Source of the DNA: Pelagibacteraceae bacterium
GTDB taxonomy: Bacteria; Pseudomonadota; Alphaproteobacteria; Pelagibacterales; Pelagibacteraceae
Length of the DNA stretch: 36,447 nt
Direction of reading: 5' to 3'
Assembly: GCA_002684895.1 (NCBI GenBank)
Contig: NYVZ01000018.1
Span: 40,704-77,150, forward strand
Part shown: positions 8,893 through 17,561 of the stretch, piece after piece
Position numbering within the stretch: the first letter of the stretch is position 1
Layout of the letters: each line of letters opens with the position of its first letter
Translations under genes and position numbers: made by a program
The notes under the pieces: generated by a model
What the model was told of the DNA's origin: nothing
Databases searched by the model: none
What the model saw: the letters and a program-made list of their open reading frames with translations, nothing else

Positions 8893-9569
8893 TGAGAGCT
8901 AACGATATAAACCAATTAGAAAAGATTCTTGGTATAAAATTTTCGAATAAAATTTTACTCAAACAAGCATTTACACATAAAAGTAGGTCTATAAATATAA
9001 GTCTAAATAATGAAAGATTAGAGTTTTTGGGTGATAGAGTTTTGGGATTGGTAATAGCAAGTTATTTAAATGATACTTATCCTAAAGATACTGAGGGTAA
9101 TTTAGATAAAAAACTTGCATCACTAGTTAATAAAGAAACCTGTTCAAAAGTTATATCAGAATTGAAAATTGACCAGTTTCTAAATTTAAGCAAAGCTCAA
9201 AAACAAAATAATGCTGGTAAAAGAAAAATTTTAGGTGACCTTTGCGAGTCAATCATAGGCGCTGTTTTTATGGATAAAGGTTTTGATCAAACTAAAAAAT
9301 TTATTTTAAAAATCTGGAGTGAAAAATTGAAAAAAACAGAAAGCGTAATAATTGATCCAAAAACGAAATTGCAGGAATATTCACTTAAATTATTTAAAAA
9401 ATTACCAGAGTATAAATACATTTCTAATTCTGGTCCTTCGCACAGGCCCAATTTTAAAGTTTCTGTATCTATCGAAAAAACAAAAAACTTTATTGCATCT
9501 GGGAGCTCTAAAAAAAATGCAGAAACAAGTGCTGCAAAAAAACTATTAGATCATTTAAAAATCAAATAA
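8892..9569 (+). CDS. rnc: Ribonuclease III
   Basis: Double-strand-specific RNase for rRNA and mRNA processing. The signature NERLEFLGDRVLGLVIASYL lies at about 39-58 and holds the first acidic catalytic cluster; LGDLCESIIGAVFMDKG near 113-129 holds the second. A double-stranded RNA-binding domain fills the last 70 residues (DPKTKLQEYSLK to AAKKLLDHLKIK). I chose the ATG at 8892, which overlaps the lepB stop (TGATG); an in-frame TTG at 8889 is less likely. The protein is 225 residues, the usual size. Its TAA overlaps the era ATG by one base. Confidence 0.95.
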   Translation: MRANDINQLEKILGIKFSNKILLKQAFTHKSRSINISLNNERLEFLGDRVLGLVIASYLNDTYPKDTEGNLDKKLASLVNKETCSKVISELKIDQFLNLSKAQKQNNAGKRKILGDLCESIIGAVFMDKGFDQTKKFILKIWSEKLKKTESVIIDPKTKLQEYSLKLFKKLPEYKYISNSGPSHRPNFKVSVSIEKTKNFIASGSSKKNAETSAAKKLLDHLKIK

Positions 9570-10378
9570 TGAAAACCTCTTTTATTGCTTTGTCTGGGCC
9601 TACAAACTCAGGAAAATCTACACTATTAAACTGTTTTGCCAAAAAAAAGGTTTCGATTGTTTCTAAGAAAATACAAACAACGAACTTTAATATTGAATTT
9701 TCAATAAATTATAAAGATACGCAGATGATTTTTATCGATACTCCCGGTTTTTATAAGGACAATATAAACGATAACTATTTAAGAGAAGCGTTACAAGGTC
9801 TTGAAAGAGCGGATATTGTGATTTTTATCTTAGATATAAATAATAAATTTAGACATCTAGATAAAATAAAAGATAACTTAAGCAAATTTAAAAAAAAAAT
9901 CTTGGTATTCAATAAAATCGATAAATTAAATAATGATCAAATTTTATCTAAAATAAAAGTTATCGATTTTTTAAATAGTTTTGACGAAATTTTTTATATT
10001 TCAGCATTAAAAAAAAAAAATACTGAAAAAATATTAAGATTTATAGAAAAGAATACAACAAAGAGTTCCAATAAACTTTCAAGAAAAACTACCAAAGAAA
10101 AATTTTTCTCTGAAATAACCAGAGAGGCTTTGCTATATTATGTTCATAAAGAAATTCCGTACAAATGTTTAATCATTACAAATAATATTAAAAGTGGAAA
10201 ATTTATAACAATTAATCAAACTGTTATTGTGCGTTCAGAAGCCCACAAAAAGATAATATTAGGAAAAAAAGGGCATATGATTAAAAATATTGGAACATAT
10301 TCAAGATTGCAGCTTGAAAAAATTATGAAAAAAAAAGTTAATCTTTTTATTAAAATTAAACTTTCAAAAATTAAGTAG
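9569..10378 (+). CDS. era: GTPase Era
   Basis: GTP-binding protein that helps 16S rRNA 3'-end maturation and 30S assembly. The GTPase domain shows the P-loop GPTNSGKST (about 9-17), the switch-I region with QTTNF, DTPGFY, and FNKIDKL for guanine recognition. The KH RNA-binding domain is at the C-terminus, with VRSEAHKKIILGKKGHMIKNIG-like spacing around 220-240. At 269 residues it is shorter than the usual 290-300, with compact loops rather than a missing domain. It abuts recO with no gap. The rnc-era-recO order is widely conserved. Confidence 0.94.
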   Translation: MKTSFIALSGPTNSGKSTLLNCFAKKKVSIVSKKIQTTNFNIEFSINYKDTQMIFIDTPGFYKDNINDNYLREALQGLERADIVIFILDINNKFRHLDKIKDNLSKFKKKILVFNKIDKLNNDQILSKIKVIDFLNSFDEIFYISALKKKNTEKILRFIEKNTTKSSNKLSRKTTKEKFFSEITREALLYYVHKEIPYKCLIITNNIKSGKFITINQTVIVRSEAHKKIILGKKGHMIKNIGTYSRLQLEKIMKKKVNLFIKIKLSKIK

Positions 10379-11005
10379 ATGCGCTGGAGTGATGAAGGTT
10401 ATTTAATTTCCGTGGTATCCTCAAAGGAAAACACATCAATAATTAAAGTTTTTACGAAAAACAACGGTTGTTACTCTGGTTTATTATTCGGAAGTTCTTC
10501 TAAAAAAAAGAAACCTGATTTGCAATTAGGAAATAAAATAAAGGTACACTACAATTCCAAAAGCGAAGATAGAATAGGTTATTTTTCCATGGAACTAATT
10601 GAAAATAACTCAATTAAATTTTTTAATGAATATATTAAATTGAATCTATTACTCGCTTCTATTGAATTAATTTCTAAAGTTATGCCTGAACGCCAAACCT
10701 ACGATGGAACATTTGAAGATTTCGATTTATTTTTAAGAAAATTAGAATCAGATAGTCTGAAACCATATCTTTTATGGGAATTCAATTTTTTAAAAAAAAT
10801 GGGATATGGAATTGATTTGGACGATCTTGAACTAAATACTAAAATAAAAGACCTTTTATCTGGCAATAATGTTGACTTTTTATTTGATGACTTGAAAATA
10901 ATTTTTGATTTAAATACGCAAATAATTACTGATGGATTAGTGGATGTAATTAATATATCTAATTTTAAAAACAGATTAAAGATTCTTAAATATTTGAATG
11001 AGTAG
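10379..11005 (+). CDS. recO: DNA repair protein RecO
   Basis: Recombination mediator that loads RecA onto SSB-coated single strands with RecR. The 208-residue protein begins MRWSDEGYLISV, typical of the RecO OB fold; the C-terminal part (LLLASIELISKVMPERQTYD, then WEFNFLKKMGYGIDLD) matches the helical domain. No zinc-finger cysteine quartet is visible, unlike some RecO proteins, and the protein is rather short. Assignment relies on these motifs plus position directly after era and before parC. It overlaps parC by eight bases. Confidence 0.88.
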   Translation: MRWSDEGYLISVVSSKENTSIIKVFTKNNGCYSGLLFGSSSKKKKPDLQLGNKIKVHYNSKSEDRIGYFSMELIENNSIKFFNEYIKLNLLLASIELISKVMPERQTYDGTFEDFDLFLRKLESDSLKPYLLWEFNFLKKMGYGIDLDDLELNTKIKDLLSGNNVDFLFDDLKIIFDLNTQIITDGLVDVINISNFKNRLKILKYLNE

Positions 11006-13235
11006 CAATATAATTAAAGGCGAGCTTCGGCACCAATTTGCAAAAAAATATTTAGCTTATGCATTATCAACTATAACACAAAGGGCGCTACCCGATGTGA
11101 GGGACGGGTTAAAGCCTGTGCATAGACGATTACTGTATGCAATGTACTTATTAAATCTCAGTCCAAAATCGCAATTTAAAAAATCTGCAAGAGTTGTTGG
11201 TGATGTAATCGGAAAGTTTCACCCACATGGAGATCAATCAGTTTATGATGCACTCGTTCGATTAGCACAAGATTTTTCTACTAGGTATACTTTGATAGAA
11301 GGACAAGGTAATTTTGGCAATATAGACGGAGATAATGCTGCAGCTATGCGTTATACTGAAACAAAGTTAACTAAAATTTCAGAATTTATTTTAAACGGCA
11401 TAGAAGAGGATACTGTTAAATTTAAAAAGACATACGATGGTGAACTTGAGGAACCAGAAATTTTACCATCATTATTTCCAAATATTTTAGCTAACGGATC
11501 TTCTGGGATAGCTGTGGGTATGGCCACTTCAATTCCTCCCCATAACGTTAATGAAGTTTGTGAGGCGTTAATTCACTTAAATAATAAACCAACTTCCACG
11601 ATAAGAGATTTATTAAAATTTATTAAAGGTCCAGACTTTCCTACTGGTGGTATTTTAAATAATAACAAAAAGGAAATTTACAAAGCTTATAATACTGGAA
11701 GAGGATTTTTTGAAATAAAATCAAAATATAAAATAGAGGATTTAGGAAGAGGCTTATATCAAATTGTGGTTACAGAAATTCCATACTCTGTAAATAAATC
11801 AAAACTAATTGAAAAAATTGCGAATGTAATAATTAATAAAAAAAATAAGTTATTAGAACATGTTAGTGATGAGTCTGATGAAAGAATAAGAATTGTTTTA
11901 AGACCTAAAAATAGAAGTGTTAATCCAAACGATCTAATGAATTCTTTATTTGAACAAACTGAGCTGAAAAATAAATCATTTCTTAATATGAATGTTTTAA
12001 ATGAAAAAAACGAACCTCAAATAATGAATCTTAAAGATATATTAAGGTCATTATTAAAGCATCGCTATAATATACTTAATAATCGTTTAAGGTTTCAATT
12101 AAGTAAAATAAAAAAAAGACTTGAAATATTAAAAGGTTTTTTAATTGTATATAAAAATCTTAATAAAATTATTAAAATAATAAGAAACTCAAATGATCCT
12201 AAAAGAGAATTGTTGCGACAATTTAAATTTTCAATCATTCAAGTAGATGCAATTTTAGAAATGAGATTGAGAAATTTAAAAAAAATAGAAGAAATTGGAA
12301 TAAAAAAAGAATTTAAATTATTAGAAACAGAAAAAAAAAGAATTGGAAAAATTTTAAATTCCAAATTGCTACAAAGAAAAGAAATAAATAAAGAATATGA
12401 GGAAGTGTTATTACATTTTGGTGATAATTCTACATATGGCAAAAGAAAATCAGCATTAGAAAAGTTTGAAGTATTAACAGAAGATGAATTGGTTTCTAAA
12501 TTGGAAGTTGTTGAAAACATTAATTTATCGTTAATTAATAATCAATTCTTAAAAGCCAAAAAAGGTCATTTTAAAACTAATGATTTGCAGCAAAATTCTA
12601 ATTCAAATTTAATAATAAATTGTAAAACCACTGATCAGATATGTATGATATCAAATATTGGCAAATCATATATTCTTGATTGCAGGGCGCTGAAGTTTGG
12701 TTCAATTAAGGGCATTGCAATTTCAAAATATTTAAAACTTAAAGAAAATGAAAAAATTGTTGATGCATTTAAATATTTCGAAAAAAGCAAAATTGTATTA
12801 GCATCTAAAGAAGGTTTTGTTTTCATTGTGAACTCTATTGATTTATTTAGTAATAAAAAATCAGGAAAAAAAATATTCAACGTTAAGAAAAATGATGAAT
12901 GTGCAACATCATGTTTATTTGACGATAAGAAGGATAAGTATTTAGCTGTTTTTTTTAAAGATGATGTAAATAATAAATTAATAATTTTTGACTCAAAAGA
13001 AATTCCTATTTTACAAAAAGGCTCTGGTCTTATTGCTTTTAAGGGCAGAGGTTATAAGTTATCTTCAATCAATACTTTGGAAAACGATTTAGCATTTTAT
13101 GATTACCAAAAAAGAGAATTTGAAGTTAATAAAAATTTAAAGAAGTATTTATCCAAAAGGGGCAAAGCTGGTAAATCAATTAAATTAAAAAATGTCAGAT
13201 TCTTTAGAGGTTTTGATGATAATTTTGTTTTATGA
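10998..13235 (+). CDS. parC: DNA topoisomerase IV subunit A
   Basis: DNA-cleaving subunit of the topoisomerase that decatenates daughter chromosomes with ParE. The N-terminal domain carries LPDVRDGLKPVHRRLLYAM, HPHGDQSVYDALVRLAQ and AAMRYTETKL with the active-site Tyr at about 119. The position matching E. coli Ser80 of the quinolone-determining region is Gln here. Long Lys/Leu-rich coiled-coil stretches cover about 365-460 and a degenerate beta-pinwheel domain lies at the C-terminus. Length (745) and the recO-parC neighbourhood favour ParC over GyrA, whose C-terminal GyrA box I do not see. It overlaps the next gene by four bases. Confidence 0.92.
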   Translation: MSSNIIKGELRHQFAKKYLAYALSTITQRALPDVRDGLKPVHRRLLYAMYLLNLSPKSQFKKSARVVGDVIGKFHPHGDQSVYDALVRLAQDFSTRYTLIEGQGNFGNIDGDNAAAMRYTETKLTKISEFILNGIEEDTVKFKKTYDGELEEPEILPSLFPNILANGSSGIAVGMATSIPPHNVNEVCEALIHLNNKPTSTIRDLLKFIKGPDFPTGGILNNNKKEIYKAYNTGRGFFEIKSKYKIEDLGRGLYQIVVTEIPYSVNKSKLIEKIANVIINKKNKLLEHVSDESDERIRIVLRPKNRSVNPNDLMNSLFEQTELKNKSFLNMNVLNEKNEPQIMNLKDILRSLLKHRYNILNNRLRFQLSKIKKRLEILKGFLIVYKNLNKIIKIIRNSNDPKRELLRQFKFSIIQVDAILEMRLRNLKKIEEIGIKKEFKLLETEKKRIGKILNSKLLQRKEINKEYEEVLLHFGDNSTYGKRKSALEKFEVLTEDELVSKLEVVENINLSLINNQFLKAKKGHFKTNDLQQNSNSNLIINCKTTDQICMISNIGKSYILDCRALKFGSIKGIAISKYLKLKENEKIVDAFKYFEKSKIVLASKEGFVFIVNSIDLFSNKKSGKKIFNVKKNDECATSCLFDDKKDKYLAVFFKDDVNNKLIIFDSKEIPILQKGSGLIAFKGRGYKLSSINTLENDLAFYDYQKREFEVNKNLKKYLSKRGKAGKSIKLKNVRFFRGFDDNFVL

Positions 13236-13675
13236 AATTAAATAAATTCAAATTAGCATTATCTAATTATCCAACTGGTATAGTATGTGTTTTTTCAAAA
13301 AGAAAAAAATTATACGAAGCAATTTTAGTAAATTCATTTACATCTGTTTCTTTAAAACCACCACTTGTTCTTTGGAGTTTAGATAAAAACTCAAGCAAAT
13401 TTAATGCTTTTAAGAATTCCAAAGATCAAATGATAGTACTACTTAGCAAAAACCAAAAAAAATTTGCTCAAAAAATTGCATTTAATAAAGATAAGGTAAG
13501 CGACATGGAGCTTAAAAAAATTTTGAAATCGTCTATATGTTCGTTATATTGTACAAAATTGAAGAAAATTAAGGCAGGTGACCATTTCACTTTTTTTTTA
13601 AAAATAAAAAAAATATCAAATATAAAAACACTTAAGCCCCTAATATATTATAAAAAAAATTTTCTAACAATTTGA
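13232..13675 (+). CDS. Flavin reductase-like domain protein
   Basis: A 147-residue protein resembling the small FMN-binding flavin reductases (DIM6/NTAB type): it opens with FKLALSNYPTGIVCVFS, equivalent to the usual FPTGVxVV region, then ILVNSFTSVSLKPPLVLWSL, which forms the flavin-binding face, and ends with AGDHFTFFLKIKKI and PLIYYKKNFLTI. Such proteins supply reduced flavin to a partner oxygenase or act as stand-alone FMN reductases; the partner is not identifiable here. It overlaps parC by four bases and ends the first long plus-strand string. Confidence 0.78.
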   Translation: MKLNKFKLALSNYPTGIVCVFSKRKKLYEAILVNSFTSVSLKPPLVLWSLDKNSSKFNAFKNSKDQMIVLLSKNQKKFAQKIAFNKDKVSDMELKKILKSSICSLYCTKLKKIKAGDHFTFFLKIKKISNIKTLKPLIYYKKNFLTI

Positions 13676-13742
13676 GTAATTGTTAGTTTTTTGTTATTTG
13701 TTAAGTTGAGATTTTTAAGCATTAATATAAAATATATTTATC
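13676..13742 (+). promoter_or_regulatory. 67-base gap, probable promoter region for rpiB-glyA operon
   Basis: This is one of only two gaps over 60 bases in the roughly 18 kb between dapA and hppA. It contains TTGAGA at 13706-13711, resembling a -35 box, and several A/T hexamers downstream such as TATAAA at 13726-13731 and TATATT at 13733-13738, but none at ideal 17-base spacing. There is no clear Shine-Dalgarno before the rpiB TTG start and no strong terminator hairpin. A promoter here is inferred from position more than from motif quality. Confidence 0.3.
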
Positions 13743-14189
13743 TTGGTAAAAAAAAATATCACAAATTCTGTACTAATTTCTTCCGATCATGCAGGATATG
13801 ATTTAAAACAAATAATTAAGAATTATTTGTGTAAAAAAAAATTTAAAGTATTAGATTATGGTCCATTTGATAATAGTTCAGTAGATTACCCCGATTATGC
13901 AAAGAAACTTGCCAAAAAAATATCATCCAGTAATTTTGGTATTTTGATCTGTGGGACTGGGATTGGAATGTCAATTGTAGCGAATCGATATAAAAAAGTA
14001 CGTGCATCTTTAGTTTTTAATGCAAAAACAGCCAAATTAGCCAGAGAGCACAATAATTCGAATGTTTTAGTTTTGGGATCAAGGGTGACAAATAAAATTA
14101 ATGCTTTAAAAATAGTGAATATTTTTTTTAAAACTAAATTTTTAAAAGGTAGACACTCTAGAAGGGTAAAAAAATTTAATAATGTCTAA
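13743..14189 (+). CDS. rpiB: Ribose-5-phosphate isomerase B
   Basis: Interconverts ribose 5-phosphate and ribulose 5-phosphate. The 148-residue protein has the RpiB/LacAB fold motifs SSDHAGYDLK at about 13-22, DYPDYAKKLA, CGTGIGMSIVANRYKKVRA with the likely catalytic Cys near 75, and AREHNNSNVLVLGSR. The reading opens with TTG at 13743; no ATG precedes the conserved core, so a non-ATG start is likely. It overlaps glyA by eight bases, an rpiB-glyA pairing common in Alphaproteobacteria. Its product, ribulose 5-phosphate, is the substrate of the DHBP synthase encoded downstream by ribBA, a plausible metabolic link. Confidence 0.93.
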   Translation: MVKKNITNSVLISSDHAGYDLKQIIKNYLCKKKFKVLDYGPFDNSSVDYPDYAKKLAKKISSSNFGILICGTGIGMSIVANRYKKVRASLVFNAKTAKLAREHNNSNVLVLGSRVTNKINALKIVNIFFKTKFLKGRHSRRVKKFNNV

Positions 14190-15468
14190 AGAATTAAAAG
14201 TTAATAATATTTTTTTTGAACAAAATTTAAAAGAAAGCGATCCAGAATTGTACTCTTCCATTATGGAAGAATTGGATCGTCAAAAGAACCACCTTGAACT
14301 TATCGCCTCTGAAAATATAGCTTCGAAAGCTGTTATCGAGGCACAAGGATCAGTCTTAACAAATAAGTATGCCGAAGGATATCCGGGCAAAAGATATTAT
14401 GGAGGTTGTGAATTTGTAGATAAATCAGAAACTCTAGCTATTGAAAGAGCTACAGAGTTATTTGATGTAAAATTTGCAAATGTCCAACCTCATTCAGGTG
14501 CCCAGGCAAACGGTGCAGTTTTTTTAGCATTGTTGAATCCTGGAGATACAATTTTAGGAATGGGCATTGATCAGGGTGGACATTTAACTCATGGTGCACC
14601 ACCAGCGCAATCAGGCAAATGGTTTAATGCTGTAGCCTATGGTGTCGATAAAGAGTCAGGTTACATAGATTACGAACAATTGAAGCAATTAGCACAAGAA
14701 TGCAAACCCAAATTAATTATTGCAGGTGGTAGTGCGTACTCAAGAATAATAGATTTTAAAAAATTTAGAGAAGTAGCAGATAGTGTTGGTGCATATTTAT
14801 TAGTTGATATGGCTCATTTTTCGGGTTTAGTAGCAGGTAAAGTTTATCCAAATCCATGTGATTATGCTGATGTCGTAACTTCAACTACGCACAAGGTTTT
14901 AAGAGGTCCGAGAGGTGGAATAATATTAACCAATAATGAAGAACTAGCAAAAAAATTTAATTCAGCAGTTTTCCCTGGATTGCAAGGTGGCCCATTAATG
15001 CATGTTATTGCCTCCAAAGCAGTGTGTTTCAAAGAAGCACTTCAGAGTGATTTTAAAGTTTACGCAAAAAATGTTATTGAGAATGCTAAAATTTTATCTG
15101 AAACTTTAAAAAATCTTGGATATAAAATTTTTTCTGGAGGGACAGACACACATTTGGTGTTAATTGACTTAAGGCCTTTAGGCTTAACAGGAAAAGAAGC
15201 GGAAAAATCATTAGTAAATGCGAACCTTACATGCAATAAAAACGGTATACCATACGATGAGGCAAAACCTTGGATAACTTCGGGGATCAGACTAGGAACA
15301 CCAGCTTGCACCACAAGAGGCTTTGGCTTAGCAGAATTTAAACTTGTAGCTGAATTAGTAGATGAAGTATTGAGTGGATTAAAAAATAGTAGAGATGATA
15401 ATTCTAAGGCTGAAAACTCAGTGAAGAAAAAAGTTATTGAACTTTGCAAGAAATTTCCAATCTATTAA
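14182..15468 (+). CDS. glyA: Serine hydroxymethyltransferase
   Basis: PLP enzyme that converts serine and tetrahydrofolate to glycine and methylene-THF. The 428 residues contain LIASENIASKAV near 40-51, NKYAEGYPGKRYYGG, HSGAQANGAVF, and the PLP-lysine motif STTHKVLRGPRGG with Lys at about 238, then PGLQGGPLMHVIA. No residue loss is apparent in the conserved core. It heads the glyA-nrdR-rib cluster typical of Alphaproteobacteria, and nrdR follows after three bases. I see no glycine riboswitch upstream; the gene begins inside rpiB, leaving no leader. Confidence 0.97.
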   Translation: MSKELKVNNIFFEQNLKESDPELYSSIMEELDRQKNHLELIASENIASKAVIEAQGSVLTNKYAEGYPGKRYYGGCEFVDKSETLAIERATELFDVKFANVQPHSGAQANGAVFLALLNPGDTILGMGIDQGGHLTHGAPPAQSGKWFNAVAYGVDKESGYIDYEQLKQLAQECKPKLIIAGGSAYSRIIDFKKFREVADSVGAYLLVDMAHFSGLVAGKVYPNPCDYADVVTSTTHKVLRGPRGGIILTNNEELAKKFNSAVFPGLQGGPLMHVIASKAVCFKEALQSDFKVYAKNVIENAKILSETLKNLGYKIFSGGTDTHLVLIDLRPLGLTGKEAEKSLVNANLTCNKNGIPYDEAKPWITSGIRLGTPACTTRGFGLAEFKLVAELVDEVLSGLKNSRDDNSKAENSVKKKVIELCKKFPIY

Positions 15469-15471
15469 TTT

Positions 15472-15933
15472 ATGCTTTGTCCATTTTGTAAAGAAAAAGA
15501 TACATCAGTTATTGACTCTAGATCAACAGAGGATGGAACAGCAATTCGAAGAAGGCGCCTTAGCAGTTGCTGCAAACAAAGATTTACAACTTTCGAAAGG
15601 GTCCAGTTTAGAGAATTAACTGTAGTCAAAAAAAACGGAAGAAAGTCTTCTTTTGATAGAGAAAAATTAGCTAGGTCAGTAATTACCGCATTAAGAAAAA
15701 GACCAATTGATAGTGAAACAATAGAAAAATTTGTATCTAAAATTTATAGAAGTCTAGAAGATCTTGGTCAAAATGAAATTATGTCGTCCACAATAGGCAA
15801 ATTTGTTATGGATGGTTTAAAAGAATTAGACCATGTTGGTTATGTTAGGTTTGCTTCAGTTTACACAGATTTTAAAGAAGCTAAAGATTTTGAGCAATTT
15901 GTGGATAAGATAAATGGGCAAAGCAAAAAGTAA
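15472..15933 (+). CDS. nrdR: Transcriptional repressor NrdR with atypical zinc ribbon
   Basis: ATP/dATP-sensing repressor of ribonucleotide reductase genes. The 153 residues begin MLCPFCKEKDTSVIDSRST and have an ATP-cone domain from about 47 (VVKKNGRKSSFDREKLARSV). The zinc ribbon normally has two CxxC pairs; the first (Cys3, Cys6) is normal, but the second reads RRRRLSSCCKQRFTTFE, so the expected third cysteine is Ser and an extra Cys sits next to the fourth. Zinc binding may be altered or use the shifted Cys. The gene lies between glyA and ribD, as in many Proteobacteria; no nrd gene is in the window. It overlaps ribD by 20 bases. Confidence 0.93.
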   Translation: MLCPFCKEKDTSVIDSRSTEDGTAIRRRRLSSCCKQRFTTFERVQFRELTVVKKNGRKSSFDREKLARSVITALRKRPIDSETIEKFVSKIYRSLEDLGQNEIMSSTIGKFVMDGLKELDHVGYVRFASVYTDFKEAKDFEQFVDKINGQSKK

Positions 15934-17002
15934 AGAGCTAAATAAATATTTTTTAAAACTTTCAAATAAACTTTCAGAAATAAATCAATTTGAAACTTTT
16001 CCAAATCCTTGTGTTGGTGCAGTGCTAGTATATAAAAACAATATATCGACTTCTTACACAGGAAAAGATGGTTCACCTCATGCTGAGTACAAGCTGCTCA
16101 AAGATCGTAAAAATATATATAATAGCAATCTATACACTTCTTTAGAACCATGTTGTCATAAAGGTAAAAATCCGTCCTGTGTTGACATTATTCTTAAAAA
16201 AAAAATCAAAAATGTTTACACAAACAGTAAAGATTTTGATTATCGTGTCAAAGGCAAAACAAAAATTTTTTTAAATAAAAAAAATGTAAAAATTTTTTAT
16301 AAGAATAATGAGTCTAATTCTTCAAAAATACATAATTTTTCATCAAAAGCAAAAATACCCTATGTGGTTTCAAAAATTGCATTAAGTGGAGATGGTTTTT
16401 CAAAACATGACAAAAAAAAACTTTTTACAGGTAAGCATGCTCTCAAGTTTGCTCATTTGCTAAGGTATAAATCAGACTCCATATTAATTGGTCAGAAAAC
16501 ATTTAACGATGATAACCCAAAGCTAGACTCAAGAATTGAAGGAATTAAAAAAAAAATAAAAATATTTAGTATCAATCAACAGTTGAAGATTAATCCTCAA
16601 GTATTAAAGAACCCGTGTCTTCGAAATTCTCATATTTTTCATAATTGTAAAGATCGAGAAAGAGTTAGAAAGCTAGGCAAATTGTTTAAATTAATAAGAT
16701 TTGATTTCAACGAAGATGAGGTTTGCCATAGAATTCTTAAAATAATTTACAAGTTAAACTGTAAAAAAATATTAATTGAGGGAGGCATTCATACCTTAGA
16801 AAGTTTTTTGAAAGCTAAATTGATTAATGAACTTTATGTTGTAAAAAATAAACATTTTTTTAAAAAACATGGGCTGTTAGACGCAAGAAGATTTATAAAT
16901 TCTTTAAAAATTAAGCCAAATGAAATAATTTCACTAGAAGAAAATACTATTTTAAAATACAAACCTAGATATGTTTACAGGGATAATACAAAGTACCGCT
17001 AA
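15914..17002 (+). CDS. ribD: Bifunctional deaminase/reductase RibD
   Basis: Carries out deamination and then side-chain reduction of the pyrimidine intermediate in riboflavin synthesis. The deaminase domain has the zinc motif GSPHAEYKLL (His/Glu) and LEPCCHKGKNPSC (Cys pair) in residues 50-95; the reductase domain from about 148 begins PYVVSKIALSGDGFSKHD and holds DSILIGQKTFNDDNPKLDSR and KKILIEGGIHTLESFL. The 362 residues are normal length, but both domains are divergent and Lys-rich. Start ATG 15914 lies inside nrdR by 20 bases, and the 3' end overlaps ribE by 32 bases, the largest same-strand overlap in the window. Confidence 0.92.
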   Translation: MGKAKSKELNKYFLKLSNKLSEINQFETFPNPCVGAVLVYKNNISTSYTGKDGSPHAEYKLLKDRKNIYNSNLYTSLEPCCHKGKNPSCVDIILKKKIKNVYTNSKDFDYRVKGKTKIFLNKKNVKIFYKNNESNSSKIHNFSSKAKIPYVVSKIALSGDGFSKHDKKKLFTGKHALKFAHLLRYKSDSILIGQKTFNDDNPKLDSRIEGIKKKIKIFSINQQLKINPQVLKNPCLRNSHIFHNCKDRERVRKLGKLFKLIRFDFNEDEVCHRILKIIYKLNCKKILIEGGIHTLESFLKAKLINELYVVKNKHFFKKHGLLDARRFINSLKIKPNEIISLEENTILKYKPRYVYRDNTKYR

Positions 17003-17561
17003 ATTAAATCAAATTGTAAATAAAAATAATAATTATACATTTGTTCTAGAGAGCAATTTACGATTAATTAAAAAAGATATTGGCACATCGATTGCAATAG
17101 ATGGCGTGTGTTTAACATTAACTAAAATTCAAAAACAGTCCGAAAGTAAAAAAAAATTATTTTTTAATATATCACCTGAAACATTAAAAATATCATCGCT
17201 GCAGAATAAGGGGGTTGGGACAATTTTAAATTTAGAAAAATCTCTCAAATTTGGTGACGAAATAGCAGGTCACTTTTTACAGGGTCATGTTGATGATACT
17301 GGTAAAATTTTGTCCGTTAGTAAAAACAAAAATTCGTGGATTTTTTGGATTAAATTTAAATCAAAATTTAAAAAATATTTAGTAAGCAAAGGATCTATAG
17401 CAATTAATGGCGTTTCATTAACAATCAATGAAATTAAAAATAGCAGTATTAGAGTTGATATTATTCCACATACATTTGATAAAACAAATTTTAAATTTTT
17501 AAAGAAAAATATGGATGTCAATTTAGAGTATGATCTGTTGATGAAATTTCTAAAAAAATGA
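16971..17561 (+). CDS. ribE: Riboflavin synthase alpha chain
   Basis: Dismutates two 6,7-dimethyl-8-ribityllumazine molecules to riboflavin plus the ribitylamino-pyrimidine. The 196-residue protein shows the two-barrel internal repeat: MFTGIIQSTAKL at the start with IDGVCLTLTKI near 43, then GHFLQGHVDDTGKIL near 96 with INGVSLTINEI around 143-153. The family-invariant MFTGII N-terminus fixes the start even though it lies 32 bases inside ribD. It overlaps ribBA by four bases (ATGA). The symbol follows the ribE convention for riboflavin synthase; E. coli calls this gene ribC. Confidence 0.95.
   Translation: MFTGIIQSTAKLNQIVNKNNNYTFVLESNLRLIKKDIGTSIAIDGVCLTLTKIQKQSESKKKLFFNISPETLKISSLQNKGVGTILNLEKSLKFGDEIAGHFLQGHVDDTGKILSVSKNKNSWIFWIKFKSKFKKYLVSKGSIAINGVSLTINEIKNSSIRVDIIPHTFDKTNFKFLKKNMDVNLEYDLLMKFLKK

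Noticed and set aside
14100..14185. Glycine riboswitch ahead of glyA
   Set aside because: glyA starts inside rpiB, and none of the conserved aptamer core is seen.
15060..15449. 129-residue minus-strand ORF inside glyA
   Set aside because: Fully antisense to a highly conserved SHMT region; it has no motif and no ribosome site of its own.
17480..17560. FMN riboswitch ahead of ribBA
   Set aside because: ribBA overlaps ribE, leaving no leader, and no RFN-element sequence is visible.
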